A stretch of DNA of 64,000 bases from Verrucomicrobiota bacterium JB022 (GTDB taxonomy: Bacteria > Verrucomicrobiota > Verrucomicrobiia > Opitutales > Oceanipulchritudinaceae). The stretch spans positions 1 through 64,000 of the forward strand of contig JAUTCQ010000003.1 in NCBI GenBank assembly GCA_030673845.1. The letters are read 5' to 3'. The position numbers and the translations under genes are program-made. The notes beneath the pieces were generated by a model. That model saw only the letters and a list, made by a program, of their open reading frames with translations. It did not search any database and was not told where the DNA came from. Positions 1 through 8,207 of this stretch are shown piece by piece (the stretch's first letter is position 1; each line of letters begins with the position of its first letter).

Positions 1-2013
1 CAACACGAAGTCGCCCCACGCGTCGCTGGAGACGAGTTGGTAATCCAGCCCGGCGTCCGGCGAGATCGGCCCGAAGACTACGTAGCCTTGCTCCACCGTC
101 GTGCGCAGGCGGCTGTCGGCTTCCGTCGGGTCGAGCCCCAGCAGCTGCTCGAAACGGTTACTGTGCCCGTCGCCGTCAAAGTCAGCTTCGGCGGTTTGGG
201 AGAGGTCGCCGAAGTAAAGCAGCTCCCAGTCGTCCGGAAGTAAATCGGCGTCGCTGTCGGCGTCGATGAAGAGGTAGGCGACATCGCGTGCAGCGCTGAG
301 GTGGCGAATCGAGGGCAGATCCGACGGGGCAAAAAAGCCAAAGTAGTTATAGGAGTGTAGAGGCTCCGTGGTCCCGTCTACGAACACGACCAGAGGTGCC
401 GGCAGGTCGTTGTAACCGGCGAGGTCCATCGTCAGAATTTCTTTGGTAAAAGCGGGGAGGGTGAAGTCGTAGCTTCCGTTGGCAAAGCCATCATCTACCC
501 CTGGCTGGTATGCATTCGGATCAAAAACGACATTCCAGGCGTAGAATTCGCCGCTCTCCGTGAGTGCCCACGCCTGCCCTTGTGCGACGCCTACGTCCTT
601 GACGGTTCCCAGTTGGTAGGGCGGGGTGCGCGGGTGCTCGCTCCAGGTGCTCAGGGTGCCATCATCATGCAGGGCGATGGAATAGAGGCCGTTGGTGGCA
701 GCCTTTTTGACGTTCTGGAGGCCCTCGGGGAGAATTGAAGCGCCCTCGACGTCCGATCCAAGCTCTGCGACCGTGCCATCGGCATAGGTGATCGTGGTGA
801 CGTCACCTCCTGCGCTGATAAAGACTGCCGCTCCCCGCGTCGTCGGAAAATCGAGTTGTTGCTTGGAGTTGTCGCCCCAGCCATAGAGAGTGCCGCTCGC
901 ATCGAGGGCTACGGAGTGGTTGGTGCCAACGGCTACTTGGACGATGTCGGCCAAGCCTTCCGGCACGTCGGCTTCCCTGTGGGAATTGTTGCCCCATGCG
1001 CGTACGGTTCCGTCCATCATGACGGCGAGAGTGGTGCCGTTCCAATCTTCGCTGGCCTGAATATCTCGCACGTCCGTTACGTAAAACGGGAGGTCGATTG
1101 TCGTGCCTCCGTTCTCTGCGTATGCTGTAACCGCCGTGCCATTGCTGAGCATCGCCGTACCACCCCATAGTGCGGTGACGTCTGTAAGGCCGTAGAGCGC
1201 AGATTCTTCTGCTCCGTTGCCCCAGACGTCGAGAGTTCCGTCGCTGTTCAGGGTGTAAAAGTGCTCGGAAGGGTTTCCATCGGCAGCGCCGATCGCGACG
1301 ACGTTCTGCAAATTTGGAGGAACTGCTTCGTCGTCGGAGACAACGGTGCCATCGGCCCGGAGAGCGATGAAGTCGGATTCACCAGCGGCAATTGCGATGA
1401 TTCCGGACACATCTTCAAACGCGGCAACTTCCAGGCCAGTCTTCAGGTCGAAGCTCTTGAGGGTGCCGTCTTTCAGCAGCAGCAACGCAACCTCGTTCTC
1501 GTTGATCGCTAAAGTCTGCACCGGCGAGACCTCCAACTGAGGAGGCGTGGTGTGCTGATCAGTCGAAAACGTAATGACGGATCCGTCTTCCCGCACCGCC
1601 ACTCCGCGGGGGTGCCCCACGGCGATCTCGACCACGTTCTCGCCTTCAATAATCGGGTCCAGAAAATAGCCGTTGGAATCCGTTTTGATCGCCATAACGT
1701 TGCCGTTTTTCAGCAACACCAGATGCTGGCCCGAATTTCCCGCGTAGGCCGCGACATTCTCGATCACCGGAAGCCCCAGAAGCTGCGTGTCTTGTGCCCA
1801 GCCACCCCAAGCAAATAATTCGCCTTGCTTGCTGAGCGCGAGACCGGGCCCAAAGACCTCCTGAATGTTCGGGTAACGGGGCTTGCGCAAATCCATCGGC
1901 ACATCTGCGACCTCGCCGAGGGCGAGCGCATCATACGCCGCCAGCGGTGCGGCGGAGGTGAACAGGGCAAAGGCCGAGAGGACCCAGTGGCGGAAGGTGA
2001 CGGAAGATGTCAT
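1..2013 (-). CDS. Exported RCC1-repeat protein with C-terminal D-rich Ca-binding-like module, truncated by the window edge
   Basis: The frame is open from an ATG at 2013 to base 1 without a stop, giving at least 671 codons, so the C-terminus lies outside the window. Residues 1 to about 27 form a signal peptide (basic start, hydrophobic stretch, AAPLAA). The body has repeated units of the RCC1/alpha-tubulin-suppressor type, with elements such as LFAWGGW and LYGWGDNSKQQ separated by G-rich strands; this suggests a seven-bladed beta-propeller. Near base 250-130 a D-rich segment (DADSDADLLPDDWE, later DFDGDGHSNRFEQLLGLDP) resembles a thrombospondin-type-3 or dockerin-like calcium module, also seen in the two PL1 lyases of this window. 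The protein is presumably secreted or surface-bound. Substrate and role cannot be told. It is transcribed in the same direction as the operon upstream of it but is separated from it by a terminator. Confidence 0.8.
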   Translation of the reverse strand, partial: MTSSVTFRHWVLSAFALFTSAAPLAAYDALALGEVADVPMDLRKPRYPNIQEVFGPGLALSKQGELFAWGGWAQDTQLLGLPVIENVAAYAGNSGQHLVLLKNGNVMAIKTDSNGYFLDPIIEGENVVEIAVGHPRGVAVREDGSVITFSTDQHTTPPQLEVSPVQTLAINENEVALLLLKDGTLKSFDLKTGLEVAAFEDVSGIIAIAAGESDFIALRADGTVVSDDEAVPPNLQNVVAIGAADGNPSEHFYTLNSDGTLDVWGNGAEESALYGLTDVTALWGGTAMLSNGTAVTAYAENGGTTIDLPFYVTDVRDIQASEDWNGTTLAVMMDGTVRAWGNNSHREADVPEGLADIVQVAVGTNHSVALDASGTLYGWGDNSKQQLDFPTTRGAAVFISAGGDVTTITYADGTVAELGSDVEGASILPEGLQNVKKAATNGLYSIALHDDGTLSTWSEHPRTPPYQLGTVKDVGVAQGQAWALTESGEFYAWNVVFDPNAYQPGVDDGFANGSYDFTLPAFTKEILTMDLAGYNDLPAPLVVFVDGTTEPLHSYNYFGFFAPSDLPSIRHLSAARDVAYLFIDADSDADLLPDDWELLYFGDLSQTAEADFDGDGHSNRFEQLLGLDPTEADSRLRTTVEQGYVVFGPISPDAGLDYQLVSSDAWGDFVL

Positions 2014-2123
2014 GACAGCGCGAATACGGAAAGGATGGTTAGCTGGAGCAGAACGATCTACGCGTAGGGTCGCAACCTTAATTTCTGCCAAGTTATGGCA
2101 GTGGCTCTCCACATCGCCCGCAC

Positions 2124-2153
2124 AAAAAAGGAGAGGCGTGGCGGCCTCTCCTT
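2124..2153 (-). terminator. Rho-independent terminator of the deoxysugar operon
   Basis: On the minus strand AAGGAGAGG (2153-2145) pairs with CCTCTCCTT (2136-2128), with an 8-base loop, and is followed by a run of T. It lies 30 bases past the FAH-family stop codon and ends the long minus-strand operon before the RCC1 gene. Confidence 0.85.
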
Positions 2154-2182
2154 GGGGGGAAACGAAAGTGCAACCGGGCCTC

Positions 2183-2986
2183 TTACTCTTCGTTGGCGAC
2201 GGGGTTGGTGAGGCTGCCGATACCTTCGATCTCGATGGTGACGCTGTCGCCGGCCTTGAGCCAGAGAGGGGGCTTGGCGGCCATGCCGACGCCGTGGGGC
2301 GTGCCGGTGAGGATGACGGTGCCGGGGACGAGCGTGGTGCTGCCGCTGAGGTAGGAGATGATCTCGGCGACGCTGTAGATCATGTCGTTGGTGTTCCAGT
2401 CCTGCACACGCTTGCCGTTGAGCACGGTGGCGATCTTGAGCGACTGCGGGTCCTTCAGCTCGTCGGTCGTCACGAGCACGGGGCCGAGCGGCGCGAAGGT
2501 GTCGAAGAACTTGCCGCGGCACCATTGCCCACCGCCCCACTCGATCTGCCAGTCGCGGGCGGAGACGTCGTTGGCGCAGGTGTAGCCGAGCACGTAATCG
2601 AGCGCCTCTTCCTTGGAGACGTTCTTGCAGGGCTTGCCGATCACGACGGCCAGCTCGCACTCATAGTCCACCTTTTCGCTCTTGGCGTGGGTGGGGATGA
2701 GGATGGGGTCGCCGGGGTGTTGCAGGGTGTTGATACCCTTGACGAAGAGGATGGGGCGCTCGGGGATCTTGGCGCCCGTTTCTTCGGCGTGGTGGCGGTA
2801 ATTGAGCCCGATGCAGAGGATCTGGCTGGGCACCACGGGCGCGAGCAGCTTGGCGACATCGGCCTTCTCGGCCGTCACCTGATAGGTGCCGTAGACGTCG
2901 CCCTGGATGCGTTGGGCGCTGCCGTCGGCGTTTTGGGCACCATAGTGGACGGCGCCGTTCGAGTCCTGGTAGCGGATGATTTTCAT
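2183..2986 (-). CDS. Fumarylacetoacetate hydrolase-family protein, probable 2,4-diketo-3-deoxy-sugar-acid hydrolase
   Basis: A 267-residue FAH-fold protein. The metal-site acids are visible as E109 and E111 in DYECELAVVIGK and D140 in CANDVSARDWQ; the family histidine region is NYRHHAEE (residues 62-69). In the L-fucose and L-rhamnose oxidative pathways a close FAH member cleaves 2,4-diketo-3-deoxy-L-fuconate or -rhamnonate to pyruvate and L-lactate. The neighbouring SDR, lactonase-type amidohydrolase and RhaT-like symporter favour that job over a role in tyrosine or homoprotocatechuate breakdown. It is the last gene of the minus-strand operon, 24 bases after the SDR stop, and is followed by a strong terminator. 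Family assignment is firm; the exact sugar acid is inferred from context. Confidence 0.85.
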   Translation of the reverse strand: MKIIRYQDSNGAVHYGAQNADGSAQRIQGDVYGTYQVTAEKADVAKLLAPVVPSQILCIGLNYRHHAEETGAKIPERPILFVKGINTLQHPGDPILIPTHAKSEKVDYECELAVVIGKPCKNVSKEEALDYVLGYTCANDVSARDWQIEWGGGQWCRGKFFDTFAPLGPVLVTTDELKDPQSLKIATVLNGKRVQDWNTNDMIYSVAEIISYLSGSTTLVPGTVILTGTPHGVGMAAKPPLWLKAGDSVTIEIEGIGSLTNPVANEE

Positions 2987-3010
2987 ATGCTCGGTCTTAA
3001 AGGTAGTGGA

Positions 3011-3769
3011 TTATTTGCCGGCGCTCCAGCCTCCATCGATCATCTGGCAAGAGCCTGTGACCATGGCGGAGGCGTCGCTGGCGAGGTAGAGGGCGAGGGC
3101 GGCGACTTCGTGCGGCTCGACCATGCGGCCGTTGAGCTGCGTGGCGGCGAGGTCGCGGGCGGCCTTTTCGGGGTCGGGATACTCGGCGATGCGGGCCTTG
3201 ACGAAGGGCGTCATGACGCGGCCGGGGCAGATCGCATTGAAGCGCACGCCCGTGTGGCTGTGGTCGAGCGCGAGGGACTTGGTGAGGCCGACGACGGCGT
3301 GCTTGCTCACGGTGTAGGCCAGGCGGTCGCGCACGGCTACGACGCCGCCGATGGAGGCGAGGTTGATCACGCTGCCTTGGCCGCGCTCCAGCATACCGGG
3401 CACGAAGGCCTTGCAGAGATTGAAGGGCCCGCGCACGTTCACCGCGTGGAGGCGGTCGAGGTCGGCGGCACCCGTCTGGAGCAGGTTGCCCACGTGGCCG
3501 ATGCCCGCGTTGTTCACGAGGATGTCGACCGCGCCCAGCTTCTCGGCCAGCGCGATCGCAGCGGCCTCGTCGGCGACGTCGAGCGTCTCGAACTGGGCCG
3601 ATCCGCCAGCGTCCTGAATGGCCTGCACTGTCGACTGCCCGGCCTGCGCGTCGCGGTCGACCACGACGACGTGGGCACCTTGGCGCGCGAACAGTTCGGC
3701 AATGGCGCGCCCGATCCCGGACCCGGAGCCCGTGACCAGCGCGGTTTTGGAAGTCAGCTCAAACGGCAT
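3011..3769 (-). CDS. SDR-family dehydrogenase, probable 2-keto-3-deoxy-L-fuconate/rhamnonate dehydrogenase
   Basis: A 252-residue classical short-chain dehydrogenase. The NAD(P)-binding motif TGSGSGIG is at residues 13-20, with an acidic residue (D38) after beta-2 that favours NAD+. NNAG is near residue 87, and the catalytic set is S139, Y152 and K156 (YTVSK). In the oxidative 6-deoxyhexose route such an enzyme oxidises the 2-keto-3-deoxy acid to the 2,4-diketo acid cleaved by the FAH partner. The frame is open further upstream, but the ATG at 3769 has GGA nine bases before it and gives a normal-length SDR. It overlaps the amidohydrolase stop by 11 bases, so translation is probably coupled. 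Substrate is inferred from the operon. Confidence 0.85.
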   Translation of the reverse strand: MPFELTSKTALVTGSGSGIGRAIAELFARQGAHVVVVDRDAQAGQSTVQAIQDAGGSAQFETLDVADEAAAIALAEKLGAVDILVNNAGIGHVGNLLQTGAADLDRLHAVNVRGPFNLCKAFVPGMLERGQGSVINLASIGGVVAVRDRLAYTVSKHAVVGLTKSLALDHSHTGVRFNAICPGRVMTPFVKARIAEYPDPEKAARDLAATQLNGRMVEPHEVAALALYLASDASAMVTGSCQMIDGGWSAGK

Positions 3770-4598
3770 AAATTCGTTCCGCATTGTGTCGATACAGCTT
3801 GGCGCGTTCGGCATCGCTGGCGTTGGCGGCGAGGGCCGCCGTGGCGTCGACCCACTCCTTGAGCGAGGCGGTGAGGGTGCAGACCGGCCAGTCGCCGCCC
3901 CACACGAGGCGGTCCCAGCCAAAGCACTCCACCACATGGTCGAACCACGGACGAAGGGTCTCGACCGACCAGCTTGCCGGGTCGGCATAGGCCACGATGC
4001 CGCTCACCTTGCATGCGAGCACGTTGGGCAGCTTGGCCAGGCGGGCCATGTCTTCGCGCCACGGGTCCAGCGTGCCGCCCTTGACGTCGGGGATGCCGCA
4101 GTGGTCGAGCACGAAGGCCGTATGCGGGCACTGGGCGATCACTTCGGCGGCGATCTTCAACTGGTGGGGCAGGGCGCAGTAGTCAAACGGCAGCCCGTAT
4201 TGGCCCAGCAGCTGGAGGTTTTCGATAAAGAGGGGCTGCGTCGGCAGGTCGTCGGGCTGGGTGTGCAGCACGCGGCGGATCCCGCTGAGCAGGGGCAATC
4301 GGCGCAACGCATCCAGATGTTCCGCAAAGCCCTCCTGCTCCGGGCGGGCATTGGCAATGATGCCGCCGATGATGGGGTAGCGCTCGGCCAGTTGCTGGAT
4401 CGCGCGGGCCTCGTCGAGCAGGTGCGGCTCGTCCACATCGGCCTCCATAAAGATGGCCTTGCTGATGCCGCAGCCTTTGGCCGCCTCCAGGTAGTCGGTG
4501 ATGAGGAAGTCGCGGCTCAGCGGCGCAACGCCTTCCGTCCACGAGTAGGGGAACTGGCGGCGGTCCCAGAGGTGCAGGTGGGTGTCGACGAGTTTCAT
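3759..4598 (-). CDS. Amidohydrolase 2-family protein, probable L-fucono-/L-rhamnono-lactonase
   Basis: A 279-residue TIM-barrel amidohydrolase starting MKLVDTHLHLWD. The HxH metal motif is H7/H9, a later histidine lies in VLDHCG, and the closing Asp is in VWGGDWPV. This pattern is typical of COG3618 L-fuconolactonase-type enzymes, which open the 1,5-lactone made when L-fucose or L-rhamnose is oxidised. The ATG at 4598 starts exactly on the conserved beta-1 strand. It lies 19 bases after the RhaT-like gene and overlaps the following SDR. No sugar-1-dehydrogenase of the usual type or enolase-superfamily fuconate dehydratase is in the window, so those steps must be encoded elsewhere or be done by unusual enzymes of this operon. 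Confidence 0.8.
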   Translation of the reverse strand: MKLVDTHLHLWDRRQFPYSWTEGVAPLSRDFLITDYLEAAKGCGISKAIFMEADVDEPHLLDEARAIQQLAERYPIIGGIIANARPEQEGFAEHLDALRRLPLLSGIRRVLHTQPDDLPTQPLFIENLQLLGQYGLPFDYCALPHQLKIAAEVIAQCPHTAFVLDHCGIPDVKGGTLDPWREDMARLAKLPNVLACKVSGIVAYADPASWSVETLRPWFDHVVECFGWDRLVWGGDWPVCTLTASLKEWVDATAALAANASDAERAKLYRHNAERIYAV

Positions 4599-4617
4599 GG
4601 GGCGCAGCGGGTGGGGG

Positions 4618-5718
4618 TTAGTGGCCGGGCGTGCCTTCTTCGACCGGCACCGGGGCGGTGTCGGTGGCTTGGCTACCGAGGTAGTTGCCGTAGGTGATAA
4701 GGCCGACCGCGCCAAAGAGCAAGGCTAGCGCAGCCCCCATGCCCGCGAGCGTCTTGGCGCGCGCGCCCTTCCATTCGCCGATCAGCACGCCAAAGCCGCT
4801 GCTGAGCAGGATCAGGATGATCATGTGGATCGCCCAGCTCGAGAACTTGAAATCGCCCATCAGCACGTGCCCACGCCCGTAGAAGAAGAATTGGGTGTAC
4901 CACATCAGTCCCGTCGCGGCGGCGAGCCCGTAGTTGCGCAACAGCTTGCCCTTGGCGGCATCCGGCACCTTGCCGAACTCGCCCCAGCTCCGGTTTTTGT
5001 TGGCGAGGATCAGCACGTAAACCACGGTGGTGACAAACGAGCCGTTCATCGCCGTGATGTACTTCACGTTTTCCTGATTCTGACCCGCGCCGAACTGGGC
5101 GGCCAGCTCGGCCACCGGATTGGCAGACTCAAGCGCAAAGTTGAAGACGGCGGAGAGCACGCCCGCCAGTACGCAGATCGGCAGGCCGATGTGGGCGTTG
5201 AAAGTCGTTTTGGTGCCGTCGGCCGCCAGCTCGTTTTCCTTTCGGAAGCCCGCCACGCCCGTCAGGATCATGGCCACAAAGCCCAGCACGACCCCGCCGA
5301 TCACGAGCATGCCGCCGTCCTGACTGAGCGTTGCCCCCAACTGGCCCTTGATCAGCGGCATGAAGAGCGTGCCGATGAGGCAGGAAAAGCCGATCGCGAT
5401 GGCGTAGGTGAGCGAAAACCCGATGTAGCGGATCGAGAGGCCAAAAGCGATGCCGCCTACGCCATAGAGCATGCCGTAGAGGAACGAGTGCAACATGGCG
5501 TCTTTGGGCGCTTCGGCCAGCACGGCGAAGAGCTGCCCGTCGGGCACCGAAAAGTAGGCCCCGATCCACGGCAACAACAGCCAGCAGACCATTGCCTGGA
5601 CCATCCAGTAGGTTTGCCAGCTCCACTTGTGCAGGAATTTTTGGGGCGAGTAGCACAAGGCGGCGCTGGCCGCTCCAACCGTGTGCAAAAGGGTTCCGAT
5701 CAGTGGGGCATCGTTCAT
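4618..5718 (-). CDS. rhaT: L-rhamnose/proton symporter RhaT-family permease
   Basis: A 366-residue membrane protein with about ten hydrophobic segments of the drug/metabolite-transporter superfamily, close to the length of Escherichia coli RhaT (344). It has the family's start pattern: a short N-terminal region, then SAALCYSPQKF, an aromatic WSWQTYW stretch, and a glycine-rich segment (GMLYGVGGIAFGLSIRYIG). RhaT imports L-rhamnose, and in some relatives L-lyxose or other deoxysugars, with a proton. Placement immediately before lactonase, SDR and FAH genes supports a 6-deoxyhexose substrate. A copy of the three-copy inverted repeat (5774-5888) separates it from the preceding CoA-transferase gene, so it may have its own transcript or a processed 5' end. 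No clear Shine-Dalgarno site is visible. Confidence 0.88.
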   Translation of the reverse strand: MNDAPLIGTLLHTVGAASAALCYSPQKFLHKWSWQTYWMVQAMVCWLLLPWIGAYFSVPDGQLFAVLAEAPKDAMLHSFLYGMLYGVGGIAFGLSIRYIGFSLTYAIAIGFSCLIGTLFMPLIKGQLGATLSQDGGMLVIGGVVLGFVAMILTGVAGFRKENELAADGTKTTFNAHIGLPICVLAGVLSAVFNFALESANPVAELAAQFGAGQNQENVKYITAMNGSFVTTVVYVLILANKNRSWGEFGKVPDAAKGKLLRNYGLAAATGLMWYTQFFFYGRGHVLMGDFKFSSWAIHMIILILLSSGFGVLIGEWKGARAKTLAGMGAALALLFGAVGLITYGNYLGSQATDTAPVPVEEGTPGH

Positions 5719-5773
5719 GGGTGAGAAGGAGGGGTGAGAATCAAAATTGCTAAAGAGAGACGAACTGACGGAA

Positions 5774-5888
5774 GGCGCTCTGGGAGTGCTGAGCTCTGCT
5801 CAGATCTGGTTTCGGTGGTGAAGGATCCGCTTGAGACGATTGCGTGGGTGGATCCAGATCGGTGCAGAGCACCGCACTCCCAAAGTAG
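5774..5888. repeat. Dispersed inverted-repeat element, copy A
   Basis: Left arm 5774-5814 and right arm 5851-5888 are inverted copies around GGGAGTGC. Each arm also folds by itself: CTGAGC-TCT-GCTCAG in the left arm and CGGTGC-AGA-GCACCG in the right. The same element occurs at 22223-22396 and 41501-41676. Copy A has the shortest interior. It sits inside the minus-strand operon between the CoA-transferase stop and the RhaT-like start. No open frame of a transposase is inside it. Confidence 0.8.
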
Positions 5889-5902
5889 TTTTCGTGTAAG
5901 AC

Positions 5903-7045
5903 CTACAGCCCGAACTCCGCCTCGATCTTGGCCGTATGCTGGCCGACGCGCGGGGCACCGAGGGTAGGGCGGTAGTGCTCGCCGTCGATCGTGATCGGGC
6001 AACGGGTGGTGCGCAAGGTCGGGCCGTCTTCGCGCGTCACCTCCATCTCGAATTCGAGGGCCTTGAAGGCGTCCGTCTGCCAGAGGCGCTCCCAGGTGAG
6101 CACGTCGGCGCACCAGATGTCGGCGGGCTCGAGGATGCCGAGCCAGTGGGCGGTCGGCTGCGTCTTCAGGTGATCGGCGATGTGCTGCTTGATCGTATCG
6201 CGCTGGGTAAACCACGTCTTCTGGTCGGCGAACTGCTCCAGTACGGGCAGGCCGAGCAGCTTGCCCAGCACGGGGATCGAGCCCATCGCGAGGGCCATGT
6301 AGCCGTCTTGCGTCTGGTAGATGCCATAAGGGGCACCGAGGTAGGCGTGGCCGTTGTTGACCGCGCTGCGCTTGGGCTGCTTGCCGCCGTCGTTGAGGAA
6401 GGTAGACGTGACCTCGAATTGGAGGTCGAGCACCGATTCGAGCAGGCTCACCTCTACCTTGCCGCCCTGGCCGGTAATACCGCGGCGCACGAGGGTGGCG
6501 AGGATGCCTTGCACGAGGTGGGCGCTGGCGGTGAGGTCGGCCACCGCGAGGCCAAACGGCATCGGGGGCTGGTCGGCATTGCCATTGAGCCAGACCAGGC
6601 CGGAAAGCGATTGCGCGAGCAGGTCTTGCCCGGGTTTTTCGACCCAGGGGCCTTCGCTGCCGTAGCCGGTCACCACGCTATAGACGAGGCGCGGGTTCAG
6701 CTCGCGGCACACGTCGTAGCCGAGGCCGATGCGCTCCATCACGCCCGGGCGGAAGTTCTGGATCAGCACGTCGGCCTTGGCGATCAGGTGCTTGATCTTT
6801 TCCAGATCGGCCGGGTCCTTGAGGTTGGCGGCGTAGCTCTGCTTGTTGCGGTTGATGCTGTGAAACAGCGTGCTGTCGCCATCCAGCTCCAGATCGGAGA
6901 TGTAGAGGTGGCGGCAGATGTCGCCCGAGCCGGGGCGCTCGATCTTGATCACGCGCGCGCCGAGGTCGGCCAGACGTGTCGCGGCCCAGGGGCCGGCGAG
7001 GAATTGGGCAAAGTCGAGGACGAGCAGTCCTTCCAGTGGCTTCAT
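5903..7045 (-). CDS. CaiB/BaiF (family III) CoA-transferase
   Basis: A 380-residue family III CoA-transferase. The start MKPLEGLLVLDFAQFLAGPWAA is the family signature, and D170 in GLAVADLTASAH aligns with the catalytic aspartate that forms the glutamyl/aspartyl-anhydride intermediate in formyl-CoA transferase. Such enzymes move CoA between carboxylic acids, or within one molecule as in mesaconyl-CoA transferase. It starts four bases after the solute-binding-fold stop. A CoA step is not part of the known L-rhamnose or L-fucose oxidative routes, so its substrate is open. With the MaoC hydratase at 10094 it could activate and hydrate a dicarboxylic or hydroxy acid. Family call firm, reaction unknown. 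Confidence 0.85.
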   Translation of the reverse strand: MKPLEGLLVLDFAQFLAGPWAATRLADLGARVIKIERPGSGDICRHLYISDLELDGDSTLFHSINRNKQSYAANLKDPADLEKIKHLIAKADVLIQNFRPGVMERIGLGYDVCRELNPRLVYSVVTGYGSEGPWVEKPGQDLLAQSLSGLVWLNGNADQPPMPFGLAVADLTASAHLVQGILATLVRRGITGQGGKVEVSLLESVLDLQFEVTSTFLNDGGKQPKRSAVNNGHAYLGAPYGIYQTQDGYMALAMGSIPVLGKLLGLPVLEQFADQKTWFTQRDTIKQHIADHLKTQPTAHWLGILEPADIWCADVLTWERLWQTDAFKALEFEMEVTREDGPTLRTTRCPITIDGEHYRPTLGAPRVGQHTAKIEAEFGL

Positions 7046-7049
7046 ATAC

Positions 7050-8207
7050 TTAAGCGGTGGCCAGCGTGTGGCGGTAAAGTTCGTTCAGTTCGCGCAAGGC
7101 ATCGTGCGGCTTCGTCTCGCGACGTAGCGCGCGGTGCAGGATCGGCCCGCCCTCTTCCTGGAAGCGCGTGTAGCCGCAGTAGCGGGGGCGCAGGAACGAG
7201 CGGTCGAGCGTCGGCAGCGTATCCTTGAAGTAGTTGTGCGTGATCGCGTTGTTGGTCGCGTTGAGCCAGGCGCTGCGGTGCCCGGGCTGCCCGCCGGCCA
7301 GCGTCGAGAGGTGGCGCTGCGTGTTGGCCGAGGCGGCAAACTGGGCGTAGTCCACCGCGATCTTCACGTTCGGGCGCAGGGCCGAAAGCGCGAGCCCGGT
7401 GCCGCCGAGGGTCGAATAAAACGGCTGGTTCAGATAAGTCGGCGGCTGGCCAAACTTCAGCAGGTGGTCGGCATAGCCCTTGCGCGCGTAATTGGAATAG
7501 CCGTAGGCGAGCGGGCAGTAGGCGATCTGCTGATTGGCCTTCGACGACATGAGGTTCATCGAGTGAATCGGGTTCTGCTGCCACGAAACGGGGTCGCAGG
7601 CCTCGATCAGCTCCTGCAGGTCGGCAATCGCCTGCCAGCCGATTTCCTCGGAGATAAAGGTCTCGCTCTGGAACGGCTCTTCGCCGAGGGCCACGCAGAG
7701 CGAGTAGAAATTCATCAGGCAGTTGATCGGCACCGCCGGGCACACGACGTGGCCCGCCCGGGCGAGGTCGAGCAGCTCGGCCCAGGTCTGCGGCACCTTG
7801 CGGCCCAGCTTGGCCAGCAGGTCTTCGCGCCAGAAGGCAACCGGCGTGGCAGCGTCGATCGCGAGCGCCCACTGGTGGCCTTCGTAGGTGTAGCTCTCGT
7901 GGCTCTTGCCCACCTGATTGGCCAACTGGTCGGCCATAAAGCCCTCCGGCATGTGCTCGTCGAGCGCCAGCAGCGGGCGGTGCTTGGCCGCGTAGCCCGA
8001 GAACGGGTGGTCGATGATCATGAGGTCGTATTCCTCGGCCAGCTTTTCGACCGGGAACTCCTCGAACGCCTTGAGGGAGCGTTTTTCCCACCGGATTTCG
8101 ATCTCCGGGTGCATTTCCTGATAACGCTGCGCGGAGGCGACCATCGGCAGATAACCGCGCGAGTGGTCCCAGGTCATACCGCGCAAAATGGTTTTGGCAG
8201 AGCTCAT
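7050..8207 (-). CDS. Solute-binding-protein-fold (family 1) protein without signal peptide
   Basis: A 385-residue protein resembling ABC extracellular sugar-binding proteins (SBP family 1): an LxGMTWDHSRGY start, then the typical lobe motifs PEIEIRWEKRS, DLMIIDHPF, PVAFWREDLLAKLG, TWAELLDLA. The N-terminus (MSSAKTILRGMTWDH) has no hydrophobic signal or lipobox, and no ABC permease or ATPase gene is nearby. It therefore probably works in the cytoplasm. The ATG at 8207 overlaps the TGA of the Gfo/Idh gene as ATGA, so the two are translationally coupled, and the CoA-transferase follows at once. It may be a ligand-binding or catalytic partner of the CoA-transferase. This is an inference from the missing export signal and the gene order. 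Confidence 0.7.
   Translation of the reverse strand: MSSAKTILRGMTWDHSRGYLPMVASAQRYQEMHPEIEIRWEKRSLKAFEEFPVEKLAEEYDLMIIDHPFSGYAAKHRPLLALDEHMPEGFMADQLANQVGKSHESYTYEGHQWALAIDAATPVAFWREDLLAKLGRKVPQTWAELLDLARAGHVVCPAVPINCLMNFYSLCVALGEEPFQSETFISEEIGWQAIADLQELIEACDPVSWQQNPIHSMNLMSSKANQQIAYCPLAYGYSNYARKGYADHLLKFGQPPTYLNQPFYSTLGGTGLALSALRPNVKIAVDYAQFAASANTQRHLSTLAGGQPGHRSAWLNATNNAITHNYFKDTLPTLDRSFLRPRYCGYTRFQEEGGPILHRALRRETKPHDALRELNELYRHTLATA

Noticed and set aside
1883-3862. A plus-strand open frame of about 660 codons across the FAH and SDR genes
   Set aside because: It overlaps two clearly real minus-strand genes and codes for low-complexity G/V/D/A-rich sequence.
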